A DNA stretch of 64,000 bases from Rhizobium sp. CSW-27. GTDB taxonomy: Bacteria; Pseudomonadota; Alphaproteobacteria; Rhizobiales; Rhizobiaceae. Shown one piece after another: positions 54,844-63,877 of this stretch. The notes under the pieces were generated by a model. It worked only from the letters and a program-made list of their open reading frames with translations, was not told the DNA's origin and made no database searches. Made by a program: the position numbers and the translations under genes. The stretch covers positions 173,192 to 237,191 of the forward strand of contig NZ_JAHHZO010000009.1 in NCBI RefSeq assembly GCF_018760785.1, read 5' to 3'. Every line of letters starts with the position of its first letter. The stretch's first letter is position 1.

Positions 54844-55257
54844 TCAGAAATCCCAGGGATTGACGATGTCGAGGCCGCAGGTGAGGAAATCGCCGGTGTT
54901 GCGGGTGGCAAGCCGCCCGCCATGCAGGCGCGCAATGGCGGCGATCATGCCGTCGGGCGCAGACATCACCCGGCCCTGCCGCGCCGCCTCGCCCATCAGC
55001 ATGCCATAGGCCAGCGCCGCCTCTTCGGTGAAGGCAAAGATGCGGTCGGCAAAACGCCGGCGCCAGTCGCTGAGCCCCTGCTCCAGCCGGTCGGCGCGCT
55101 GGTCCGGCCGGATCTTGGCAATGCCATAGGCGATCTCGCCGATGACCACCGAAGACAGCGCGATTTCCGCATCATGGCGGACCAGCCAGGCGATCACGGC
55201 CTCCGACGGCGCCTTCTTCAGCGTTTCGGAAACGACATTGGTATCGAGAAAGATCAA
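54844..55257 (-). CDS. vapC: VapC-type PIN-domain ribonuclease toxin
   Basis: This 137-residue PIN domain has the four acidic metal ligands in place: Asp5 (FLDTNVVSE), Glu41 (VIGEIAYG), Asp102 (SAPDGMIAAIA) and Asp123 (TGDF). It most resembles the FitB/VapC group that cuts tRNA or rRNA when free of antitoxin. It overlaps the antitoxin gene by 4 bp. The 3' end lies 12 bp from the convergent YhaN gene. Confidence 0.9.
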   Translation of the reverse strand: MIFLDTNVVSETLKKAPSEAVIAWLVRHDAEIALSSVVIGEIAYGIAKIRPDQRADRLEQGLSDWRRRFADRIFAFTEEAALAYGMLMGEAARQGRVMSAPDGMIAAIARLHGGRLATRNTGDFLTCGLDIVNPWDF

Positions 55258-55502
55258 AGATCGATCCCCGCATGCGGCATGCGTCCGGCGCGGATGATCT
55301 CGTCCAGATCGATATCGGTACCGGACTGGTCGGTCAGGCGCGCATAGAAGGCGGTCGCGGGCTCGCGGCCCGCCTCGCGGATCTCGTAGGATTCGAGCGC
55401 CCGTTCGACAATGTCGGCGATCGACCGGTTCTCGCGGCGGGCGAGCCGGTGGGCAAGGTCACGCGCCTTCGCGCTGCGGACGGAAAGTTGCGGTTCGGCC
55501 AT
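55254..55502 (-). CDS. vapB: VapB-type antitoxin
   Basis: This 82-residue protein has an N-terminal ribbon-helix-helix-like part (QLSVRSAKARDLAHRLARRENRSIADIVERALESYE) and a C-terminal tail (AFYARLTDQSGTDIDLDEIIRAGRMP) that would wrap the toxin. The ATG at 55502 has a perfect AAGGAG; a longer open frame upstream lacks one. It should bind its own promoter and neutralise the adjacent PIN toxin. Confidence 0.87.
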   Translation of the reverse strand: MAEPQLSVRSAKARDLAHRLARRENRSIADIVERALESYEIREAGREPATAFYARLTDQSGTDIDLDEIIRAGRMPHAGIDL

Positions 55503-55580
55503 CGGATTTCTCCTTCTGGCCTTCACTATAGGCGGACAAGCATCTGCCATCAAGATGGCAGGTGCCGGCAAGCCTGCCAG

Positions 55581-56702
55581 TCAGGCCACGGCTTCGCTGC
55601 GTTCCATCGCGGCGCGGCGCGCCATCTCCCCTTCCGCATGTGCCATCATCAGCGGCCCGACGCCCTTGATGTCGTCATCGCGCAGCGTTTCGGACAGGTA
55701 GTAGGCCGGCGTTCCGTCGCGATAATTTCCGTCGAAGCCGCCGAGGCCGGCGACGCAGCAGACCTTCTGCAGAACCGTGCGGCCCGATGCATCCGGTCCC
55801 ATTGCATGCCGCACGAGGCTGATGACCGCCTCCGCACCGATCCGTCCGGCCGCTCCTTCGATACCCAGACGCCCGGCCTTCAGGAACGCATAGGCAAACA
55901 TGGCCGTGGCGGAGCTTTCCGCGTAATTGCCGGCAAGCTCCGGCTGGTCGATGACCTGCAGCCAGCGGCCGTCGGTGGTGCGCAGGCCGGCGAGCGCCTT
56001 CAGAAGCGCGGACAGGCGATCGGCCAAAGCAGCACGCCCCGGCCCCGCCGGCAGCGCCTGCGCCACGTCGACCATGGCCATGGCGAGCCAGCCGATGGAC
56101 CGGCCCCAATGCGCGGGCGACAGGCCGGTCTGCGGGTCCGCCCAGGCCTGCAGTCGCTCCTCGTCATAGCCGTGGCGATAAAGACCGCTTGCTGCATCGA
56201 AGGTAAGATCGAGCGCTGTCAGCATCTCGCTCAGCGCCTGCTCGGCAAGGTCCGGCTGGCCCGCGAGGTCGGCATATTCCACCTTGAACGGCAGGGCCAT
56301 GTAGAGCCCGTCGAGCCAGACCTGGTGCGGATAGCGCAGCTTGTGCCAGTAGGGCCCTGCCCCGATGCGTGGATGCGTCAGCAACTGCCTGGCCAGCAGG
56401 TCTGCCGCCGTGCGATACCGCGCCTGTCCGGTCTTCTGCGCAAGATAGACCAGCGCCCGCCCCGGCAGCACGTTGTCGATATTGTACTCGGTGATCGCAT
56501 AGCCTGCGAGCGAACCTGCCGCGTCCACCTGTCCGTCCACCAGCCGCGTCAGGTGATCGAACCAGCGCTGCTCACCGGTTGCCTCGTGGAGCGCGATCAG
56601 GCCACGATAGAGGCAGCCGTCCTCGTAGCACCAGCTGCCGGACTTGTAATAGGCATAGTCACGGGCATAGGCGTCGAAATAATCGGTCAGGCTGAAGGTC
56701 AT
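55581..56702 (-). CDS. Unsaturated rhamnogalacturonyl/galacturonyl hydrolase, GH105
   Basis: This 373-residue (alpha/alpha)6-barrel enzyme of the GH88/GH105 type (YteR-like) removes unsaturated uronic acids from pectin fragments left by lyases. Visible blocks are WCYEDGCLYRGLIALHEATG, HQVWLDGLYMALPF with the catalytic-region Asp, WGRSIGWLAMAMVDV and ESSATAMFAYAFLKA. There is no signal peptide, so it acts in the cytoplasm on imported oligomers. It overlaps the GH28 stop by 4 bp. Confidence 0.88.
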   Translation of the reverse strand: MTFSLTDYFDAYARDYAYYKSGSWCYEDGCLYRGLIALHEATGEQRWFDHLTRLVDGQVDAAGSLAGYAITEYNIDNVLPGRALVYLAQKTGQARYRTAADLLARQLLTHPRIGAGPYWHKLRYPHQVWLDGLYMALPFKVEYADLAGQPDLAEQALSEMLTALDLTFDAASGLYRHGYDEERLQAWADPQTGLSPAHWGRSIGWLAMAMVDVAQALPAGPGRAALADRLSALLKALAGLRTTDGRWLQVIDQPELAGNYAESSATAMFAYAFLKAGRLGIEGAAGRIGAEAVISLVRHAMGPDASGRTVLQKVCCVAGLGGFDGNYRDGTPAYYLSETLRDDDIKGVGPLMMAHAEGEMARRAAMERSEAVA

Positions 56703-58219
56703 ACGGCAATACTCTGTGTCGGACGGGAGATGTGGAGGCCGGCAGGGCGGGCGAGGCTCGCATTCTCGGTGACGACCTCGGCATGGCGCATCGGCTCGAA
56801 GCCGCAGGCCATGTCCGGCACATCCGGCGTGGCATCCGGATCGAAGCCGACCCGGTAATTCTCGATGGTGATGCCGGTAATCGGCGCTTCCGGCAGTCCG
56901 TAGAAGGCAGCGGCGGCAATCGCGACATTCTCCGCCACCACGTCGCGGATGATGATATCGGCAATCGTCGGCGTCGCATCGGTTACCGGCAGCGGCTGGC
57001 GCGACTGCACATAATCGGAGCGACCGTCGGCGTCGCAGAAATAGAAGCTGTTGATCACCAGCGGCATGGCAACCCGGTCCATCGTGCAGCCTTCCAGCGT
57101 GATGCGCTCGACGCTGCCGCCCCGCCCTCGCCGCGTCTTGACGCGCAAGCCGCGATCGGTATCGCGCAATTCGCAGCGGCGCACGGTGATGTCGCGCACA
57201 GAGCCGCTCATCTCGCTGCCGATCACGATGCCGCCATGGCCCCGCTCCATGCGGCAGTTCTCCACCACGATACGCTCCGAGGACTGCTCCAGCCCGCCCT
57301 TCGGGTCCCGCTTGCCGGCCTTGATGGCGATGCAGTCATCGCCAACGGAAAAGAAAAGCCCCGTGAGCGTGACATCCCGGCTGCATTCCGGGTTGAGTCC
57401 GTCGGTATTGGGCGAAAGCGGATCGTTCTCGATGACGAGATCGGCCGCCAGCAGATCGCGGCAGAAAACGGGATGGATGGTCCAGGCCGGAGAATTGCGC
57501 ACGGTCAGGCCCGTCAGGCGAATGCCCTCCCCATGCGACAGAAACAGGGTGCGCGGCCGGCGCGCGCCATCGCGCGTCTCCTTCGGCCAGCTCCACCAGT
57601 CGCCGCGGTCGCCGCCGCCATCAATTGTGCCGGCGCCGGTGATCGTCAGGTTCGTGCAGTCGAGCGCCGTCACCAGGCTGGCAAAGCAGGGTTCCGCCAC
57701 CCCTTCCCAGGTGCCGAGCACGCGTCCGTCGGCGTGACGGGCGGCGAGAACAGGATAGCGAGCGCGGTCCGGATGGCCGGAAAGCACGGCCCCCTCTTCT
57801 AGCAGCAGCACCATGTCGCTCTTCAGGAACAGCGGCCCGCTCTGGAAACGGCCACGCGGGATCTTCAGCGTGCCCTGCGGCGGAAGCCGGTCGATGGCCG
57901 CCTGGATGAACGCGGCATTGTCATCATGGTCCGCCGAGGCACCGCAGTCGGTAATATCGATGAGCGCGCTTTCGGCTGCGGTGGTGAAGCTGAGACCGGC
58001 CTCCTCCACCGAAAGCCGGTAGGTGCGGCCCGGAAGAAGGCCATGCAGCGTCATCACCACCCTTGTCGCCTGCCCGGCGGCAACCGGCCGCCCCGCCGCA
58101 TCGGTCAGGCTCCATCTGCGGGCAGCGTCAAGCGCGTAAAGGTTCTGCTCCGCATCAAGGCTGAAGCTGGCCGTGCGCGTGGACACCGCCAGAAGCGCGA
58201 GGGTGGACATTCCGGTCAT
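56699..58219 (-). CDS. Polygalacturonase-like glycoside hydrolase, GH28
   Basis: This 506-residue right-handed beta-helix enzyme has a short N-terminal beta-sandwich (1-90) and the GH28 active-site blocks: NTDGLNPE near residue 271, GDDCIAIKAG, RGHGGIVIGSE and the RGLRVKTRRGRGG form of RxK. It hydrolyses galacturonan or rhamnogalacturonan oligomers. No signal sequence was seen, consistent with cytoplasmic trimming of imported fragments. The start may be Met1 or Met4 (MSTLALL). Confidence 0.88.
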   Translation of the reverse strand: MTGMSTLALLAVSTRTASFSLDAEQNLYALDAARRWSLTDAAGRPVAAGQATRVVMTLHGLLPGRTYRLSVEEAGLSFTTAAESALIDITDCGASADHDDNAAFIQAAIDRLPPQGTLKIPRGRFQSGPLFLKSDMVLLLEEGAVLSGHPDRARYPVLAARHADGRVLGTWEGVAEPCFASLVTALDCTNLTITGAGTIDGGGDRGDWWSWPKETRDGARRPRTLFLSHGEGIRLTGLTVRNSPAWTIHPVFCRDLLAADLVIENDPLSPNTDGLNPECSRDVTLTGLFFSVGDDCIAIKAGKRDPKGGLEQSSERIVVENCRMERGHGGIVIGSEMSGSVRDITVRRCELRDTDRGLRVKTRRGRGGSVERITLEGCTMDRVAMPLVINSFYFCDADGRSDYVQSRQPLPVTDATPTIADIIIRDVVAENVAIAAAAFYGLPEAPITGITIENYRVGFDPDATPDVPDMACGFEPMRHAEVVTENASLARPAGLHISRPTQSIAV

Positions 58220-58273
58220 TCCTTGTCTTTGTCGGGAGGAAGGCCCCCGGCATGCCGGGAGCCTTCCGGATCA

Positions 58274-59533
58274 TCAGAACTTGGCAAGCACGTCGTTGAC
58301 GCCTTCAATGATCTGTTCGGCCGCTTCCTTGGAATCGATCTGCTCGTAGGCATATTCCTCCAGCGTATCGAGGAAGACGGCGCGGATTTCCGGGTGCTCG
58401 TTGAGCGGCGAGACCGTGGGGCCGGTGGCCTTCATGATGATGTCATGGGCAGCCACGATCTGCGGCTCGATCTTGCCGGCATCCGTCAGCATCTTGGCTG
58501 CAACCTTGCTGGCCGGCAGGCCGCGCGAGGTGCCGAGTGCCGTGATGCCTTCCGGCTCGTTCAGCAGGCAGTTGACGATCTGCGCCGCCGCCTTCGGGTT
58601 CTTCGAATGCTTGGAGATGGAGAAGACCATCGACGGCTTGCGATAGACGCCTTCCGTCTTGGCATCGGCATTCTTCAGGATGCCGACCGGCTCCAGCACC
58701 TGGCCCTTCAGCGGATCGGCATATTTCGAGAAGGTCGAATCCCATTCATAGGAGCCGGAAATGCGGCCATCCGCCCATTTCGGGCTTTCGAACAGGTTGA
58801 GATTGCCTTCCGCCGCATTGTCCTTCTGCGACACGACGACGCCTTCCTTCACCATCTTGCCGTAGAAATCGATGGCCTTGGCCAGTTCATCCTCGGTCCA
58901 GGCCACCTTCTTCTTGGCCGGATCGACCAGATCCTTGCCGGTGTTCTGCGTCGCATAGAGCGAGATCAGCAGAACCGCCGTCTCCTTGACGGCATTCATC
59001 GGATAGGCGTCCGGCCCCGCCTTTTCCTTCAGCTGCTTGGCGGCGGCAAACAGTTCGTCCCAGGTCTTCGGAATGGCGACGCCCGCCTTTTCGAAGGCCG
59101 TCTTGTTGAACATGAAGACGCGCCCCGTGGTGGAGACGGAGAGCCCGTTCAGCTTGCCGTTCATGGAGCCGGCCGCCAGTTCCTCCGGCGACCACTGGCT
59201 GAGATCGATCACATCCTTGTACTGGTTCAGATCGGCAAAGCCGTCGCCATTGATCGAGAAGAGCGGCAGCCAGGGCCAGTTGATCTGCATGATGTCGGCT
59301 TCGGTGCCGCCGGCAATCTGCGTCGTCACCTTTTCCAGATGCCCGTCCCAGCCGGTGAACTCGGCCGCGATGGTGTGGCCGTACTTGTCGCCGCAGGCCT
59401 TCAGCGCCGCCTGGGTTGCCTTGTGGCGGCTGTCGCCGCCCCACCACGACATGCGCAGATCGGCAGCACCCGCCACCTGGGCAAGGCTGGTGGCGGCCAA
59501 CGCCGTCGCCAGGAAAAGCTTGGTCAGTTTCAT
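58274..59533 (-). CDS. Sugar ABC transporter substrate-binding protein (family 1)
   Basis: This 419-residue periplasmic protein has a Sec signal (MKLTKLFLATALAATSLAQVAGA) and a MalE-type fold: LRMSWWGGDSRHKATQAALKAC, MQINWPWLPLFSINGDGFADLNQY and VFMFNKTAFEKAGVAIPKTWDEL. GGAGG precedes the ATG at 59533, preferred over a Met six codons upstream. Together with GH28 and GH105 it probably captures galacturonide or rhamnogalacturonide oligomers, as TogB/YtcQ-type proteins do. Confidence 0.9.
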   Translation of the reverse strand: MKLTKLFLATALAATSLAQVAGAADLRMSWWGGDSRHKATQAALKACGDKYGHTIAAEFTGWDGHLEKVTTQIAGGTEADIMQINWPWLPLFSINGDGFADLNQYKDVIDLSQWSPEELAAGSMNGKLNGLSVSTTGRVFMFNKTAFEKAGVAIPKTWDELFAAAKQLKEKAGPDAYPMNAVKETAVLLISLYATQNTGKDLVDPAKKKVAWTEDELAKAIDFYGKMVKEGVVVSQKDNAAEGNLNLFESPKWADGRISGSYEWDSTFSKYADPLKGQVLEPVGILKNADAKTEGVYRKPSMVFSISKHSKNPKAAAQIVNCLLNEPEGITALGTSRGLPASKVAAKMLTDAGKIEPQIVAAHDIIMKATGPTVSPLNEHPEIRAVFLDTLEEYAYEQIDSKEAAEQIIEGVNDVLAKF

Positions 59534-59553
59534 GTCATTCCTCCCGGACATGT

Positions 59554-60669
59554 TTAGTGAAGATCGGCCAGGGAGACATTCTCCCCGGTCTTGCGGTCGA
59601 ACAGGTGCACCGTCTCCTGGCTCGGCGCCAGGCGAACGAGATCACCATTGATCTTGCTGCGGTCGTAATGCGCGGCGGACACCACCACGATCATCTGCTG
59701 GCCCTCGACATTGACGTAGAGGTAGACCTCGTGGCCCATGAACTCGACATGCGAGACACGACCGGCGAGCGCATTGGCCGCTTCGGAGCCGACAATTGCG
59801 AAATGCTGCGGGCGCACCCCGAAGGTAAGGGCAGCCCCGGCCTTGGGGCTCAGGCGGTTCATCATTGCCGGCTCCAGCGCAAGGCTCTGCGAACCGATCG
59901 CAAGCTGGTTGCCGGAAAGGTCGGCATCGACGAGGTTCATTTCGGGACTGCCGATGAAACCGGCAACGAAGGCATTGGCCGGCCGGTTGTAGAGCGTCAC
60001 CGGATCGGCCACCTGCATGATGCGGCCCTCCTTCATCACGCAGATCCGGTCGCCCATCGTCATGGCTTCCGTCTGGTCATGAGTGACGTAGACGACGGTG
60101 GACTGCAGGCCATCCGCCTTCAGCTGCTTGTGCAGATCCGTGATGCGCACGCGCATGGAGGCGCGCAGCTTGGCATCGAGGTTCGACAGCGGCTCGTCGA
60201 ACAGGAAGACCTGCGGCTTCTTGATCAGCGCGCGGCCAACGGCAACACGCTGCGCCTGGCCCCCCGAAAGCTGCTTCGGCAGGCGCTCCAGATAATCGCC
60301 GATCTCGAGGATATTGGAGACGTCGCGGGTCGCCTGCTCGATTTCTTCCGCGGGACGACGCTTGAGGCGAAGACCGAAGGAGAGGTTCTTGCGCACCTTC
60401 ATGTGCGGATAGAGCGCATAGTTCTGGAAGACCATGGCGATGCCGCGTTCGCCCGGCGCCTTGTCGTTGACGAGGCTGTCGCCGATGCGGATCTCGCCGC
60501 CGGTGACGCGTTCCAGGCCGGCGATCATGCGCAGCGTCGTGGATTTGGCGCAACCGGAGGGGCCGACCAGCACCATGAACTCGCCATCGGCCACGTCCAG
60601 GTTGATCCCGTGCACGGCTTTGAAGCCGCCATAGTCTTTTTCGAGGTTTCTGAGCTGCAGACGAGCCAT
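59554..60669 (-). CDS. Sugar ABC transporter ATPase (UgpC/MsmK type)
   Basis: This 371-residue ATPase has Walker A GPSGCAKST (the usual GCGKST has Ala for the last Gly, a variant I believe is also seen in rhizobial homologs), Q-loop MVFQNYALYPHM, signature LSGGQAQRVAVGRALI, Walker B FLFDEPLSNLD and a C-terminal TOBE/OB regulatory domain from about 235. It lies between the permease genes and the binding-protein gene of the pectin operon. Confidence 0.92.
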   Translation of the reverse strand: MARLQLRNLEKDYGGFKAVHGINLDVADGEFMVLVGPSGCAKSTTLRMIAGLERVTGGEIRIGDSLVNDKAPGERGIAMVFQNYALYPHMKVRKNLSFGLRLKRRPAEEIEQATRDVSNILEIGDYLERLPKQLSGGQAQRVAVGRALIKKPQVFLFDEPLSNLDAKLRASMRVRITDLHKQLKADGLQSTVVYVTHDQTEAMTMGDRICVMKEGRIMQVADPVTLYNRPANAFVAGFIGSPEMNLVDADLSGNQLAIGSQSLALEPAMMNRLSPKAGAALTFGVRPQHFAIVGSEAANALAGRVSHVEFMGHEVYLYVNVEGQQMIVVVSAAHYDRSKINGDLVRLAPSQETVHLFDRKTGENVSLADLH

Positions 60670-60672
60670 GAC

Positions 60673-61581
60673 TTATCCTTTCACGCCACCGGCGGAGATG
60701 CCTTCGATGAAATATTTCTGGGCCAGGAAGAACACGATCAGCGCCGGCATGATGGTGAGCACCGACATGGCGAGGATCCGGTTCCACTCGAAGGCTTCGG
60801 TGGTATCGATCGAGAGTTTGAGCGCCAGCGACACGGGGAACTTGTCGACCGACGAAATGTAGATGAGCGGACCGAGGAAGTCGTTCATCGTCCACATGAA
60901 CTGGAAGAGGCAGACCGAGATCAGCGCCGGTGTGAGAAGCGGCACGACGATGAACAGCAGCACCTGCCAGGTATTGGCGCCATCGACGCGGGCTGCCTCC
61001 TCCATGTCACGCGGAATGGCGCGCAGGAACTGCACCAGCATGAAGACGAAGAACGCATCGCCCGCAAAGGCGGACGGCACCCAGAGCGGAAGATAGCTGT
61101 CCAGCCAGCCGAGATCGCGGAACAGCAGGTATTGCGGAATGCGGGTCACCACGTTCGGCAGAAGCAGGGTGGCGATCAGCGAGGCAAACAGGATCTTCTT
61201 GCCCGGAAAGTCGAAGCGGGCAAAGCCATAGGCAACGGCCGTGCAGGAAATCGCCGTGCCGATGATCTTCGGCATCACGATCAGGAAGGTGTTCCAGAAG
61301 AAATGCCCGAACGTGTAGGGCGTCGACGTCTTCCAGCCGTTGACATAGCCCGAGGCGGTCGGCTCGTGCGGAATGAAGCCGGCGCCTGCGAAGATTTCCG
61401 AATTGGTCTTGAACGACGCCCCGACCAGCCAGATCAGCGGGTAGAGCATGAACAGCCCGACCAGGGTGAGCACGCCGTAGCGAAACGTGGCGCTGACGAT
61501 CTGCCGGCGACGCTGCGCCTTCAGGATGCGGTCAGCCTCCCGGTCGACGGCAAGATTGGGGGAAAGAACGTGATCGGCCAT
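60673..61581 (-). CDS. Sugar ABC permease (MalG type)
   Basis: This 302-residue permease has about six helices. The MalG EAA loop is visible as FLRAIPRDMEEAARVDGANTWQVLLFIVVPLLTPALISVCLFQFMWTMNDFLGPLIYI. The Met at 61581 was chosen because upstream codons lie in the partner permease gene. It is the second subunit of the uptake channel. Confidence 0.91.
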   Translation of the reverse strand: MADHVLSPNLAVDREADRILKAQRRRQIVSATFRYGVLTLVGLFMLYPLIWLVGASFKTNSEIFAGAGFIPHEPTASGYVNGWKTSTPYTFGHFFWNTFLIVMPKIIGTAISCTAVAYGFARFDFPGKKILFASLIATLLLPNVVTRIPQYLLFRDLGWLDSYLPLWVPSAFAGDAFFVFMLVQFLRAIPRDMEEAARVDGANTWQVLLFIVVPLLTPALISVCLFQFMWTMNDFLGPLIYISSVDKFPVSLALKLSIDTTEAFEWNRILAMSVLTIMPALIVFFLAQKYFIEGISAGGVKG

Positions 61582-61585
61582 GGGA

Positions 61586-62470
61586 TTAGCTCCTCTTGTC
61601 GCCGGCGTAATAGACCCAGTGGCGCGAAGACCAGAAGGCAATGACGGTGAGCACCATGATGATGACGAAGAGGACCCAGGCAATCGCCGAGGCATAGCCC
61701 ATGTCGAAGCGCTTGAAGGCCTCTTCGTAGATGTAGAGCGGCAGAAGATAGGTCGATTTCAGAGGCCCGCCCTGGGTGATGATGTAGGGGCCGTTGAACT
61801 CCTGGAAGGCCTGGACCATCTGCATGATGAGGTTGAAGAAGATGACCGGCGTGATCAGCGGCATTGTGATGTGCCAGAAGGTGGAGAACTTGCCCGCGCC
61901 ATCGATCGAGGCTGCCTCGTAGAGCGACTTGTCGATGCTTTGCAGCGCCGCGAGGAAGATCACCATGGCCGAGCCGAACTGCCACAGGCGCAGAAGCGTG
62001 ATGGTGAAGAGCGCATTCGTCGGATCGCCGAACCAGTTGACCGGCTCCAGCCCGACCCCCTGCAGCGCCATGTTGACGATGCCGACATCGGCAAAGAGAT
62101 AACGCCACATCACGGCAATCGCGATCGAACCGCCGAGGATCGAGGGCACGTAGAAGGCGGTGCGGAAGAAATTGATGAATTTCAGCTTGTAGTTCAGGAT
62201 GACCGCGATGAAGAGCGCGAAGGCGAGCTTCAGCGGCACGGTGGTGAACACATAAACCAGCGTGACCCACAGCGACTTGCGGAAGGTGCGGTCGCCGGTG
62301 AACAGCTTCCAGTAATTGTCGAGGCCGGTAAACACCGGCGCGCTCATCAGGTTGTAATCGGTAAAGCTCAGGTAGAAGGACGCGGCAAACGGCAGCGCCG
62401 TGAACACCATGAGCCCGATGATATAGGGCGACAGATAGACGAGCCCGAGGAAGCGGTTGTCTCCGCTCAT
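61586..62470 (-). CDS. Sugar ABC permease (MalF type)
   Basis: This 294-residue permease begins MSGDNRFLGLVYLSPYIIGLMVFTALPFAASFYLSFTDYN, with EAA loop LAALQSIDKSLYEAASIDGAGKFSTFWHITMPLITPVIFFNLIMQMVQAFQEF. It is the first gene of the leftward pectin operon (permease-permease-ATPase-binding protein-GH28-GH105). Confidence 0.91.
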   Translation of the reverse strand: MSGDNRFLGLVYLSPYIIGLMVFTALPFAASFYLSFTDYNLMSAPVFTGLDNYWKLFTGDRTFRKSLWVTLVYVFTTVPLKLAFALFIAVILNYKLKFINFFRTAFYVPSILGGSIAIAVMWRYLFADVGIVNMALQGVGLEPVNWFGDPTNALFTITLLRLWQFGSAMVIFLAALQSIDKSLYEAASIDGAGKFSTFWHITMPLITPVIFFNLIMQMVQAFQEFNGPYIITQGGPLKSTYLLPLYIYEEAFKRFDMGYASAIAWVLFVIIMVLTVIAFWSSRHWVYYAGDKRS

Positions 62471-62852
62471 GCGGCAACTCCTAAAGATGCGTGCGACCGG
62501 CGGGCCGACGCTGCGACGCGGCCAGCACCCGCCACTGTTCGGGCACGGCTGGCCGCGTTCATGTCATACAGGTTTTCAGGCAGGGATCGTGTCGCGCATG
62601 CCGCAGCAGCACCGTTGTATTGCGGGCGCGGCGTCGGGCCGTCAGGCGCGACAGGGTTCCAGTTCAGGCTTTCCGAATTCTGCATCTCGAAATCGGGGCT
62701 TGATGCGAAAGCTCGCGCGAATGCATCGCCGAACCTCCCGATCCTCCCCCGCTCCTCCCATTGAACAGGTGGTGGAACTGGTCTTTTCCACCGTTAGCCG
62801 CTACTATCTTCTTCGGCCCGTCAGAAGAGAATAGAGGCTTCCGGACAAAAAG
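62471..62852. promoter_or_regulatory. Divergent control region of the pectin operon and araC-type gene
   Basis: These 382 bp hold no supported gene. A perfect 7-bp inverted repeat, GGTGGAA (62771-62777) with TTCCACC (62786-62792) and an 8-nt loop, lies 60 bp before the AraC-type gene and may be an operator. No promoter with good -35 and -10 boxes stood out. The left part is G/C-rich and featureless. Confidence 0.35.
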
Positions 62853-63782
62853 ATGGACAAAAACGAACACGGCCCCCTGGCCGCCATTCCGGTGCAGGCG
62901 CTCAGCCTCAACCTCACCCGCTCCGCCATCAAGATGCTGCATTCCCCCAGCTGGCGGATCGACAAGACCAATGCGGTGCACGACCTTGTCATATGTCTTA
63001 CAGGCAGAGCGGTCTATGAAATCGGTGGCGAGCAGGTGGTGATGGAGCCGGGTTCGGCCATGCTGATCGAGGCGAATACCCGCTTCATCGGCCGCACCGT
63101 CTCAAGCGACCTCTACACGGGGGTGGCGCAGCATTTCACGCTGGACGTGTTCGGCCGCATGGACCTGATCTCGCAGATGGAGATCCGCCGGGCCGTGCGC
63201 CTGCCGCGCTGGGAGATGCTCGCGCCGCTGGTGCGGCACTACCGGGAAACCGTGCCTTTGTCGTCGATCACACTGCCCCAGCACCACATGTTCATGGTGT
63301 TCCTGACGCAGTTCATCGAAGCCGCCTTTCTCGGCTGGCGCGAGCAGCAGGAGGCATCGGTCGACAATCCGGATGCGCTGTCGCTGGCCGTGATGGTCGC
63401 CGCAAGCCGCATCGCCGCCGATCCGCTGAACGACGGTATCGTCGAGACCGTGCTTGCCTCCATCCCCTACAATCTGGATTATTTCCGCCGCACCTTCCGC
63501 CGGCAGGTGGGCCTGACGCCCACCAAGTACCAGGAGTTCAAGCGGATGGAGCGGGCCATGGGGCTCCTCGCGGGCGGGCGCTCGGTGAAGCAGACGGCGG
63601 CCTTCGTGGGCTACAGCGACAGCTATTACTTCTCACGCATGTTCAAGCACTATATCGGCGTCAGCCCCGCCGGCTACAAGGCCGCCGAACGCCGCCACCG
63701 CGACGGCCAGTTTCCCCGCGGCCAGGAAGACGGCCTTGTCGTCTACCCGCTGATTGCCCGCAATCGAGAGAAGCAGGGATGA
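62853..63782 (+). CDS. AraC-family regulator
   Basis: This is a 309-residue regulator. Residues 20-180 form a cupin-like sensing domain (VHDLVICLTGRAVYEIGGEQVVMEPGSAMLIEANTRFIGR). The C-terminal 100 residues have two helix-turn-helix units, ending in the family signature VKQTAAFVGYSDSYYFSRMFKHYIGVSPAGYKAAE. It is divergent from the sugar ABC operon and probably activates it when a pectin-derived sugar is bound. Confidence 0.9.
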   Translation: MDKNEHGPLAAIPVQALSLNLTRSAIKMLHSPSWRIDKTNAVHDLVICLTGRAVYEIGGEQVVMEPGSAMLIEANTRFIGRTVSSDLYTGVAQHFTLDVFGRMDLISQMEIRRAVRLPRWEMLAPLVRHYRETVPLSSITLPQHHMFMVFLTQFIEAAFLGWREQQEASVDNPDALSLAVMVAASRIAADPLNDGIVETVLASIPYNLDYFRRTFRRQVGLTPTKYQEFKRMERAMGLLAGGRSVKQTAAFVGYSDSYYFSRMFKHYIGVSPAGYKAAERRHRDGQFPRGQEDGLVVYPLIARNREKQG

Positions 63783-63877
63783 TCGCGGGGCGACCCGCGG
63801 CAAGAGCGCAGCGGGCCGTCCCGGATTTCCACCCGAAGGACCGGCATTGCCACCAGACCCCCCAGAAGCACACGCTA

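Noticed and set aside
60077..60895. Frames opposite or shifted to the UgpC-type ATPase
   Set aside because: Frame-shifted shadows of a conserved gene; ABC motifs read only in the chosen frame.
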